Shown piece after piece: positions 51,138 to 59,097 of a DNA stretch of 59,097 bases (within the stretch, counting starts at the first letter, position 1; every line of letters starts with the position of its first letter). The stretch spans positions 1 to 59,097 of the forward strand of contig JAISEY010000004.1 in the NCBI GenBank assembly GCA_031263865.1. Direction: 5' to 3'. The stretch comes from Endomicrobium sp. (GTDB lineage Bacteria > Elusimicrobiota > Endomicrobiia > Endomicrobiales > Endomicrobiaceae). The notes beneath the pieces were generated by a model. The model did no database searches and was not told the origin of the DNA. It saw nothing but the letters and a program-made list of their open reading frames with translations. Made by a program: the position numbers and the translations under genes.

Positions 51138-52328
51138 ATGTTTGTGAGAAAAGCTGTTATTAACAATATTAATGATCTTATTGATATTATAAAAAAGACA
51201 AAATGTCATAATTCTGTTTATGAATCTTTTATAAAAAAAGGAATTTTTAATATAATAATTATTGAAAAAATAGATAATATATCTGCTAATATTTTAAAAC
51301 AAGAGGCTATTTCTATTGGTTCTGATGTTGCTATAAACAAAGATATAAGTAAATTTAAAAAAGGTGTTTCTGATGTTGTATTGTTTGTTTCTTCATATAA
51401 AATAAATAAATTGATAGAAAAGCTTGAAATTCAGTGTTTTTCTGATTTAAAAAGATTGGCTGTTGAATTAAAATCAATAACATTATGTAATGAAAAAAAA
51501 TTTAAATACAAAAATTGTGAAATTGATATATCTAATCCAGTCGTTATGGGTATTATAAATATGGATTTAAATTCTTTTTCGGGTGATGGGTTTATAAACC
51601 CTGATCTTGCTTGTAAACGAGCTATTGAATTTGAAAAGAATGGCGCAAAAATAATAGATATAGGTGGGGAATCATCAAGACCAGGTTCTGATATGTTAGA
51701 TGTAAAAATTGAAATAAATAGAGTTATTCCAGCTTTAAAAAAAATTAGGAAAAACGTCAGTATTCCAATTTCTATTGATACGTATAAATATGAAACAGCA
51801 AAAATTGCAATTGAAGAGGGTGCGGATATAATAAATGATATTTTTGCACTTAAATATGGTGGAGAAAAATTAGCAAAGCTTATTTCTAATACAAAAACAG
51901 GAATAATAATAATGCATACGAGAGGTATACCTAAAAATATGCAAATAAATCCTGTATATAAAAATTGTGTTTCTGAAATTTATAATTTTTTAAATTTGAA
52001 AAAAAAGTATTTAAATAATTTTGGAGTTGAAGATGATTACATTGCTGTTGATCCAGGTATAGGTTTTGGAAAAAGTGTTGAACATAATATTGAACTTATA
52101 AAAAATATGAATATTTTTTCGTCTATAGGTGTTGTTGTAGGTGCAGTTTCTAGAAAAAATTTTATAAAATCAATATCTGGGAATAATAGTAAATTTTCTT
52201 TTGTTACAATGAATTTTATTGCTGCACTATATGGTGCCAATATTTTAAGAGTTCATGATGTTAAAGAAACAGTTGATATTTTAAATATAATTAAAATGTT
52301 CAAAAGAAACATTATTAATATAAATTAA
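51138..52328 (+). CDS. folP: Dihydropteroate synthase family protein, N-terminally extended, altered loop 1
   Basis: DIGGESSRPGS, SIDTYKYETA, DPGIGFGKSVEHN, GAVSRKNFI, RVHDVKE. Loop-1 TPDSF reads DLNSF. Confidence 0.88.
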   Translation: MFVRKAVINNINDLIDIIKKTKCHNSVYESFIKKGIFNIIIIEKIDNISANILKQEAISIGSDVAINKDISKFKKGVSDVVLFVSSYKINKLIEKLEIQCFSDLKRLAVELKSITLCNEKKFKYKNCEIDISNPVVMGIINMDLNSFSGDGFINPDLACKRAIEFEKNGAKIIDIGGESSRPGSDMLDVKIEINRVIPALKKIRKNVSIPISIDTYKYETAKIAIEEGADIINDIFALKYGGEKLAKLISNTKTGIIIMHTRGIPKNMQINPVYKNCVSEIYNFLNLKKKYLNNFGVEDDYIAVDPGIGFGKSVEHNIELIKNMNIFSSIGVVVGAVSRKNFIKSISGNNSKFSFVTMNFIAALYGANILRVHDVKETVDILNIIKMFKRNIININ

Positions 52329-52352
52329 TTTTGTAAATGGTAAAAATATAAA

Positions 52353-53702
52353 ATGAAATTTTTTGGTACTGATGGGATCAGAGGCAATTCTTCTAAATTT
52401 CCTTTTGATAATATTACTCTTAGAATTATTGGTATGTCGATTATTGAATTTTTTGGTAATGTCAAGCCAGTTCTTATAATACGTGATACAAGGAAATCTG
52501 GAGAAAGAATACAAAAAAATATTGCATATGGAATTATAGATATGGGTGCAACTCCAATTTTTTGTGGAATTATGCCTACATCATCTGCTTCTCTATTTCT
52601 TAAAGAAGGTGTTTATTCAGTTGCTATTGTTATATCTGCTAGTCATAATGAATACATTGATAATGGAATAAAAATTTTTAATTATAATGGAATAAAAATT
52701 GATGATTTAATTGAACTTGAAATTGAAAAAAAAATAAATAATAAACTTGCTATAAAAAATAACGATAGTATCAATATTTACAAACAAACAAAAAATGTAT
52801 TTATTCGTGAAAAAAAAATAAATATTTATAAAAGTTTTATATTGGAAAATTTTACTGGAAAGAATCTTAATGGTAAAAAAATAATTTTGGATTGTGCAAA
52901 TGGTGTTTCATATAAATATGCTCCTAGTATTTTAAAAAAACTTGGAGCTGATGTTATTGCATTAAATACTAGTCCAAATGGTAAAAATATAAATTTGAAT
53001 TGTGGTGTATTATTTCCTAAAAAAACTATCAATGCTGTAAAAAAGTATAAAGCGTTTTGTGGATTTATTTTTGATGGTGATGCTGATAGACTAATATGTA
53101 TTGATGAAAACGGAAATGTAAAAGATGGTGATTTTTTTTTAGCATCTATGATGTTATGGTTGGTTAAAAAAAAAAAAATTAACAATATTTTAGTTACAAC
53201 TTTAATGTCAAATATTGGTTTTGTAACATTTTTAAAATCTAAAAACATTGATATAATATTTTCTGATGTTGGAGATAAATATATTATTCAAAGTATGGAA
53301 AAGAATAAAGCATATTTTGGAGGAGAACAATCTGGCCATTTTATATTTAGAAATATTTTACCTACAGGTGATGGTATGTTGAGTGCTATTATGATGCTTT
53401 CTGCTTTATGTGATACTAATAGTAAAATGTCAGTATTTATGGATGTATTTAAAAAAAAACCACAAATTATTATAAATAAAACAGTTAATGCAAAAATTCC
53501 ATTTAAAAAGCTTACGTATACATCTAAGCTTATTGAAAATTATAAAAAATCTTTAAAAAAACATGAACGTATTATTGTTAGATATTCAGGTACAGAAAAC
53601 ATTGTTAGAATTATGGTTGATGGAGAAGATTATAAAAAAATTGAAAAAATTGCTAAAAACATTGCATATAGTATAGAAAAAGAAATTATTGTATATATAT
53701 AA
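52353..53702 (+). CDS. glmM: Phosphoglucosamine mutase
   Basis: FFGTDGIRG, VISASHNEYIDNGIKIF, FDGDADR, RYSGTEN. Confidence 0.96.
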   Translation: MKFFGTDGIRGNSSKFPFDNITLRIIGMSIIEFFGNVKPVLIIRDTRKSGERIQKNIAYGIIDMGATPIFCGIMPTSSASLFLKEGVYSVAIVISASHNEYIDNGIKIFNYNGIKIDDLIELEIEKKINNKLAIKNNDSINIYKQTKNVFIREKKINIYKSFILENFTGKNLNGKKIILDCANGVSYKYAPSILKKLGADVIALNTSPNGKNINLNCGVLFPKKTINAVKKYKAFCGFIFDGDADRLICIDENGNVKDGDFFLASMMLWLVKKKKINNILVTTLMSNIGFVTFLKSKNIDIIFSDVGDKYIIQSMEKNKAYFGGEQSGHFIFRNILPTGDGMLSAIMMLSALCDTNSKMSVFMDVFKKKPQIIINKTVNAKIPFKKLTYTSKLIENYKKSLKKHERIIVRYSGTENIVRIMVDGEDYKKIEKIAKNIAYSIEKEIIVYI

Positions 53703-53738
53703 TATTTTACTGCAATTTGTATTAAAAAGGATTATTAA

Positions 53739-55577
53739 ATGTGTGGTATTTCTGGATATATAGGTGAAAAAAACAATTCAATCAAAATAGTTTTTAATAT
53801 ATTAAAAAAACTTGAATATAGAGGATATGATTCATCTGGAATAGCAACAATTTTTAATAAAAAAATATTAATAAAAAAAAGTATTGGGAAACTTGTAAAT
53901 CTTAAAAAAATTATATTAAAACACCAAATTGGATCAAATATTTCCATTGGTCATATTCGTTGGGCTACACATGGTAAACCATCAAGAAACAATGCTCATC
54001 CACATACTGATGCCACAAAAAATATTGCTATTGTTCATAATGGTGTAATTGAAAATTACATTGAATTGAAAAAAAAATATTGTATTAATGATGAAGAAAT
54101 TGTTTCTGATACTGATACCGAAATTATTGTTCATATAATAAAAAAAAATTATAAAAATGATTTGTTTTCTGCTGTTAGAAATGTTTTACGTGAAGTTAAA
54201 GGGTCATATGCTTTTGCTTTGATATGTAAAAATGAACCTGATAGAATAATATGTGCTGTTAATGAGTCTCCTTTAGTTATTGGTGTTGGTGATAAAGAAA
54301 ATTTTATAGCTTCTGATGTCTCTGCAATACTTAAATATACAAAAAAAATTGTATTTCTTAAAAATGGGGATGTAGCAGAAATAAAAAAGAATAACATAAT
54401 TATAAGAGATATAGAAAATAATATTAAAAATATGCAGATAAAAACTATAAAAGATGAAAACTGTTCATATATAAGAAAAAACAAATATAAACATTTTATG
54501 TTAAAAGAAATTTTTGAACAGCCATATGTAATTAAAAATATTTTAAAAGATGTAATTTGTCTAAATAAAAACAAAAACTATGAAAATGAATTTAAATTTT
54601 TTAAAAATATAATTAAAAATATATCTTATATTTATATAATTGGGTGTGGATCATCATATCATTCTGGCCTTATCGCAAAGCTTCTATTTGAAAATTTTGC
54701 AAATATACGCACTGAAGTTGATATTGCTTCTGAATTTAGATATAGAAATCCAATTTTAAATGAAAATACTTTGGTTATAGTTATTTCTCAATCTGGAGAA
54801 ACAGCAGATACATTGGCAGCTTTAAGATTTGCTAAAAATAAAAAATGTAAAACATTTGCAATATGCAATGTTATGAATTCAAGTTTGAGTCGTGAAGCTG
54901 ACAAAACAATTTTTACTAAATGTGGACAAGAAATAGGAGTTGCATCAACGAAAGCATTTATTGGACAGCTTGTAATTTTATATTTATTAGTATTTGAACT
55001 ATCAAATAAAAAAGGAATTATTAATAATCATGAATTTAAAAAAATAATTGTAGAATTATTGGATGTTCCAAAAAAAATTTTTAAAATTTTAAAAAATACA
55101 AAATCTATAATAAATATTGCTGAAAAAATAAAAGGGAAAAAAAATTTTTTATATTTAGGTAGAAATTTAAATTATCCTATAGCTTTGGAAGGTGCATTAA
55201 AACTTAAAGAAATTTCTTATATACATGCTGAAGGTTATGCTGCTGGAGAAATGAAACATGGTCCAATAGCTTTAGTTGATAAATCTATGATAGTAGTTTT
55301 TATAGCTATAAAAAAAAGCAAAGTATATAAGAAAATAATTTCAAATATAGAAGAAATTAAAGCAAGAAATGGGACTATTGTATTAATAACAAATGAAAAA
55401 AATATAGAAATTAAGAATAAAAGCGATTATGTGATTTATATTCCTAAAATTAATGATTACTTATCACCAATTATTTCTATAGTTCCATTACAACTTCTTG
55501 CATATTATATTGGAGTTTTTAAGAAGTGTGATATAGATCATCCTAGGAATTTGGCAAAGTCTGTTACTGTTGAATAG
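53739..55577 (+). CDS. glmS: Glutamine--fructose-6-phosphate aminotransferase
   Basis: MCGISGYIG, LEYRGYDSSGIA, SQSGETADTLAALRFAK, C-terminal HPRNLAKSVTVE. Confidence 0.98.
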   Translation: MCGISGYIGEKNNSIKIVFNILKKLEYRGYDSSGIATIFNKKILIKKSIGKLVNLKKIILKHQIGSNISIGHIRWATHGKPSRNNAHPHTDATKNIAIVHNGVIENYIELKKKYCINDEEIVSDTDTEIIVHIIKKNYKNDLFSAVRNVLREVKGSYAFALICKNEPDRIICAVNESPLVIGVGDKENFIASDVSAILKYTKKIVFLKNGDVAEIKKNNIIIRDIENNIKNMQIKTIKDENCSYIRKNKYKHFMLKEIFEQPYVIKNILKDVICLNKNKNYENEFKFFKNIIKNISYIYIIGCGSSYHSGLIAKLLFENFANIRTEVDIASEFRYRNPILNENTLVIVISQSGETADTLAALRFAKNKKCKTFAICNVMNSSLSREADKTIFTKCGQEIGVASTKAFIGQLVILYLLVFELSNKKGIINNHEFKKIIVELLDVPKKIFKILKNTKSIINIAEKIKGKKNFLYLGRNLNYPIALEGALKLKEISYIHAEGYAAGEMKHGPIALVDKSMIVVFIAIKKSKVYKKIISNIEEIKARNGTIVLITNEKNIEIKNKSDYVIYIPKINDYLSPIISIVPLQLLAYYIGVFKKCDIDHPRNLAKSVTVE

Positions 55578-55624
55578 ATTTTATATTATGTTTTTAAATT
55601 TAAAAATTTGTGGTTATTATAAAA

Positions 55625-55960
55625 ATGAAATCAATAGGTATTGATATTGAAGAAATCAGAAGGTTTAAAAAATATTTAAATAATAAAAATTATTTAAAAC
55701 GTATTTTTACTGACAATGAAATAATATATTCTTTATCTAAAAAAAATCCTGCAGAACATTTTGCTGTACGTTTTGCCGCGAAAGAAGCTGTTTTAAAAAT
55801 ATTTAAATCAACAAGAAAGATAAATATGTTTTCTATTTCTATTAAAAACAAAAAAGATGGCAAACCTGAAGTGTATATAAAAAATAAAAAATATAAAAAA
55901 ATAAAAATTTCACTATCTCATAATTCTAAATATGCAATAGCTGTTGCAATAATTTTTTAA
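55625..55960 (+). CDS. acpS: Holo-[acyl-carrier-protein] synthase
   Basis: MKSIGIDIEEIRRFKK, HFAVRFAAKEAVLK, SLSHNSKYAIAVAI. Start corrected from 55610. Confidence 0.93.
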   Translation: MKSIGIDIEEIRRFKKYLNNKNYLKRIFTDNEIIYSLSKKNPAEHFAVRFAAKEAVLKIFKSTRKINMFSISIKNKKDGKPEVYIKNKKYKKIKISLSHNSKYAIAVAIIF

Positions 55961-55981
55961 AAATTGTTTTATATTATAAAG

Positions 55982-56851
55982 ATGAAAAAACATGAAATAA
56001 AAAAAAACATAATAAAATTTATAAGAAAACGTGATAGTTATAAGTATAATTATGGACATGTTTTAGTTATAGCTGGATCTGAAATAATGCCTGGAGCAGG
56101 CTTATTGTCTTGTATTGGTGCATTATATTCTGGAGCAGGGCTTGTAACATATGCTGTGAAAAATGATTTTATTAATAGTGTATTATCAGTTTTTAAACCT
56201 GAAATTATGTTATATATTTATAAAACAGTTGATGATATAATTAATTTTGTAAAATTAAGAAATGTTTCATCTATTGTGATAGGGCCTGGATTAATATGTG
56301 ATAATATTGTATTAAAAAAATTTATTGATAAAATACTTATGTCTTTAAGTTTACCAATAATATTAGATGCATCTGGTTTATCATGTTATAATTTTAAAAC
56401 AGAATTTAAAAATATAAAAGCTAAACTTATAATAACTCCTCATATTGGTGAATTATCTAAACTTTTGAATATTCCTATAAAAATAATAAAAAAAAAAAAA
56501 AAAAAAATAATTTCAAGATATGTTAACACAAATAAAATTATTTGTGTTTTAAAAGGAAAAAATACTATTGTAATATCAAATAAAAAATTTTATAAAAATA
56601 AAACAGGAACTCCAGCTATGGCTATATCTGGTAGCGGCGATATTTTAACTGGTGTCATTGCATCTTTTATAAATATCATAAAAGATCCATTTGATGCTTC
56701 GAAATTTGCTGTTTTTATTCATGGCCTTTCTGGAGAATATGTTGAAAAAAACAAAGGACAGATAGGTGTTATTGCAAGTGAAATTGCTGAAAGTATTTGT
56801 TATGTCATGAAAGATATGTTAATAAATTGTAAAAAAAATAATATGATTTAA
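55982..56851 (+). CDS. nnrD: ADP-dependent NAD(P)H-hydrate dehydratase
   Basis: YGHVLVIAGSEIMPGAGLLSCIGALYSGAGLVTYAV, ITPHIGELSKLL, MAISGSGDILTGVIASF. Contains an in-frame A20 tract. Confidence 0.92.
   Translation: MKKHEIKKNIIKFIRKRDSYKYNYGHVLVIAGSEIMPGAGLLSCIGALYSGAGLVTYAVKNDFINSVLSVFKPEIMLYIYKTVDDIINFVKLRNVSSIVIGPGLICDNIVLKKFIDKILMSLSLPIILDASGLSCYNFKTEFKNIKAKLIITPHIGELSKLLNIPIKIIKKKKKKIISRYVNTNKIICVLKGKNTIVISNKKFYKNKTGTPAMAISGSGDILTGVIASFINIIKDPFDASKFAVFIHGLSGEYVEKNKGQIGVIASEIAESICYVMKDMLINCKKNNMI
56488..56507 (+). repeat. A20 homopolymer tract inside nnrD, in frame
   Basis: Direct count; translated as IIKKKKKKII without frame disruption. Confidence 0.95.
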
Positions 56852-56915
56852 AATTATGTTGTATCATTTATGTAATACTTTTAATAGATTAAAAAATTTA
56901 TAAAAAAATGAAATT

Positions 56916-58091
56916 TTAAATTTTTGAATCTTCTGTAATTTTAATTTCAAAGAAACAGTTATTATATTTTTTATTATTATCAACTTTTGTTTTTATGTAG
57001 TTATCTGTTAATGCTTCATTTGATTTTAACTTTATTGCTTTTTTTATCTTTCCTATGTTTTCTTTTATAAATATTTTTTTTTTAATAAGATTTATTTTAA
57101 ATAAATCATTTGATCTATCTTTTATTTCATTTTCATGTATTTTATGTATTAAATTTGATGCTTTTGTATATTTTCTATCGGAATATCTGAAAATATGAAT
57201 TTTTGAAAAAGGAATTAATTTGATAAAAGAACATGTTTCTTTATGATTTTTATATGTTTCTCCAGGGAAACCTGTTATTACATCTGTTGTTAATGTTACA
57301 TCTTGTAAGGAATTTATTATTTTATTTATTTTTTTTTCAAATATTTTTATTGAATATTTTCTATTCATATTTTTTAAAATTTCATCACTTCCAGATTGTA
57401 ATGGTATATGTAAATGATTGCATATTTTATCTGTGTTTGATTTAATAATATCTATTAATTTATCATCAATTTCAGTTAATTCTATTGATGAAATTCTTAT
57501 TCTAAAATTAAATGGTATTTTTACTATTTTTCCAATTAAATATGAAAGACCTCCTTGATATTTTCCTATATTTATACCAGTTAATACTATTTCTAGATAT
57601 CCAAGTTTTACTAATTTTATAATTTCTAATATAACTTCATTTTCTTCTTTACTCCATGATACGTTCCTAATGTATGGTATTATACAGTAAGAACAAAAAT
57701 TACAACACCCATCTTGTATTTTTAAAAAAGCTCTAGAGTGTTTATAAAATGATGAAATAATTTGTTTTTTTTTATTGAAAAGCAATGATTTGTTTTTTAT
57801 AACTTCAATATTAGTTGATATATTTGAAATATCAAACGTTTTGTTTTTTGCAAGACATCCTGTAAGTATTATTTTTTGTTTTATTTGTAAATTTAGAATT
57901 TTTTTCAAAAAATTTATACATTTTTTATCAGCTTTTTTTGTCACTGTACATGAATTTATTATAACAATATTTGCATTGTTAATAACTTCTGTACGTTCAA
58001 ATCCATCATTTTCAAACTTTTCTGAAATTAATTGTGATTCATATTGATTTACTTTGCAACCAAATGTATGAATATAATAGTATTTTTTCAT
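56916..58091 (-). CDS. mtaB: MtaB-like tRNA methylthiotransferase (radical SAM)
   Basis: YYIHTFGCKVNQYESQLI, QDGCCNFCSYCIIPYIRN, HLHIPLQSGSDEILKNMNRKY. Confidence 0.92.
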   Translation of the reverse strand: MKKYYYIHTFGCKVNQYESQLISEKFENDGFERTEVINNANIVIINSCTVTKKADKKCINFLKKILNLQIKQKIILTGCLAKNKTFDISNISTNIEVIKNKSLLFNKKKQIISSFYKHSRAFLKIQDGCCNFCSYCIIPYIRNVSWSKEENEVILEIIKLVKLGYLEIVLTGINIGKYQGGLSYLIGKIVKIPFNFRIRISSIELTEIDDKLIDIIKSNTDKICNHLHIPLQSGSDEILKNMNRKYSIKIFEKKINKIINSLQDVTLTTDVITGFPGETYKNHKETCSFIKLIPFSKIHIFRYSDRKYTKASNLIHKIHENEIKDRSNDLFKINLIKKKIFIKENIGKIKKAIKLKSNEALTDNYIKTKVDNNKKYNNCFFEIKITEDSKI

Positions 58092-58176
58092 TTTTAAGAT
58101 ATTATAATAATTTTAATAAATTTTATAAATACTATATTATAAAAACTTATTGTATTTACAAATTATTTATAATACA

Positions 58177-58205
58177 TTGACACGCAATGTCCTTTATTGT
58201 ACAAT
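58177..58205 (+). promoter_or_regulatory. Sigma-70-type promoter of the tRNA Tyr-Gly-Thr cluster
   Basis: TTGACA (58177-58182), 17-nt spacer, TACAAT (58200-58205), about 37 nt before tRNA-Tyr. Confidence 0.78.
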
Positions 58206-58241
58206 TCTTAAAAACATGTTTGTACATTTTATTTTTGTGTT

Positions 58242-58325
58242 GGGGATGTGGCAGAGCGGATTAATGCACCAGACTGTAAATCTGGCGAGCTTGTCTCTTC
58301 GGTGGTTCGAATCCATCCATCCCCA
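58242..58325 (+). tRNA. tRNA-Tyr(GTA)
   Basis: GGGGATGTGGCAGAGCGGATTAATGCACCAGACTGTAAATCTGG...GGTGGTTCGAATCCATCCATCCCCA. Confidence 0.96.
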
Positions 58326-58346
58326 TTTATTGGGTTTATATTGAGA

Positions 58347-58418
58347 GCGGGAGTAGTACAATGGTTAGTATTCTAGCCTTCCAAGCTGGACATGCGGGTT
58401 CGATTCCCGTCTCCCGCT
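58347..58418 (+). tRNA. tRNA-Gly(TCC)
   Basis: GCGGGAGTAGTACAATGGTTAGTATTCTAGCCTTCCAAGCTGGACATGCGGGTTCGATTCCCGTCTCCCGCT. Confidence 0.97.
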
Positions 58419-58435
58419 TTTTTCGTTATTGTTTT

Positions 58436-58507
58436 GCCGAGGTGGCTCAGTGGTAGAGCACCTCCTTGGTAAGGAGGTGATCGCGGGTTCGATTCCCGCT
58501 CTCGGCT
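58436..58507 (+). tRNA. tRNA-Thr(GGT)
   Basis: GCCGAGGTGGCTCAGTGGTAGAGCACCTCCTTGGTAAGGAGGTGATCGCGGGTTCGATTCCCGCTCTCGGCT. Confidence 0.97.
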
Positions 58508-58591
58508 TTTTGTCTGTATTTTTTGTGATTATTTTTATTAATATGTTAATATATTATTTAATATTGTAATAAAATTTAGGGAGTGTATAAA

Positions 58592-59097
58592 ATGGCAAAA
58601 GAAAAATTTAATAGGAATAAACAACATGTTAATATAGGAACTATAGGTCATGTTGATCATGGGAAAACTACATTAACTTCAGCTATAACAAAAGTTTTAG
58701 GAAGCAAAGGCTTAGCTGAATATATAACATATGATCAAGTTGCAAAAGCTTCTGAATCTCAAGGTAGAAGAGATGAGAAAAAAATAGTTACTATATCTGT
58801 TAGTCATGTAGAATATTCTACAGATAATAGGCATTATGCTCATATAGATTGTCCTGGACATGCAGATTATATAAAAAATATGATTACTGGAGCTGCACAA
58901 ATGGATGGTGCAATTTTAGTTGTTAGTGCATTGGATGGGCCAATGCCTCAGACAAGAGAACATATTTTATTAGCAAGACAAGTAAATGTTCCATCAATAG
59001 TTGTTTTTTTAAATAAATGTGATGCTGTTGATGATAAGGAATTAATAGATTTAGTTGAGGAAGAAGTTAAAGATTTACTTATAAAATATAATTTCCC
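58592..59097 (+). CDS. tuf: Elongation factor Tu, 3' truncated by the window edge (absent from ORF track)
   Basis: [32 protein letters not shown]...[46 protein letters not shown]. Confidence 0.98.
   Translation, partial: MAKEKFNRNKQHVNIGTIGHVDHGKTTLTSAITKVLGSKGLAEYITYDQVAKASESQGRRDEKKIVTISVSHVEYSTDNRHYAHIDCPGHADYIKNMITGAAQMDGAILVVSALDGPMPQTREHILLARQVNVPSIVVFLNKCDAVDDKELIDLVEEEVKDLLIKYNF

Noticed and set aside
58150-58344. ORF overlapping the tRNA-Tyr gene
   Set aside because: Spans the promoter and the entire tRNA; coding is not credible.
1-59097. Alternative genetic code (UGA reassigned)
   Set aside because: TGA terminates several conserved genes at the expected position (e.g. exbB, hrcA, dnaJ, ftsH), and conserved Trp positions use TGG.

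Overview
The window is a very AT-rich (by eye roughly three quarters or more A+T), gene-dense bacterial chromosome segment. It is dominated by core housekeeping genes: SPFH protein (5' partial), hemW, secA, dxr, ispG, greA, proS, exbB/tolQ-like, infC-rpmI-rplT, pheST, zapA, 5-FCL, rny, ispA, dxs, leuS, lptE-like, holA, tmk, holB, ricT, metG, tatD, hrcA-grpE-dnaK-dnaJ, rpsF-ssb-rpsR-rplI-dnaB-alr, gmhA/accC/accB/efp/pepP (minus strand), cspA, folK, uvrA, tilS, ftsH, folE-folP, glmM-glmS, acpS, nnrD, mtaB (minus strand), and tuf (3' partial). There are six tRNA genes: Leu(CAA), Met(CAT), Leu(CAG), Tyr(GTA), Gly(TCC) and Thr(GGT). I saw no mobile elements, CRISPR arrays, rRNA or secondary-metabolite genes. 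Composition and gene content suggest a reduced, host-associated Gram-negative-type bacterium. The DnaK sequence looks Elusimicrobiota/Endomicrobium-like from memory, but that placement is low confidence. The most interesting signals are: (1) leuS is interrupted at a 20-nt poly(A) tract and needs +1 or -2 nt, while nnrD carries an equally long tract that is in frame, a natural pair for testing polymerase-slippage rescue; (2) gmhA coding sequence extends 25 codons upstream of its first ATG to an SD-positioned ATA, with no conventional start available; (3) adjacent folE and folP both have substitutions at normally invariant active-site motif positions while folK looks canonical; (4) cspA has a perfect 8-bp hairpin in its 5'UTR; (5) tatD terminates inside a convergent tRNA-Leu gene. 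No completely novel multi-gene system is evident.
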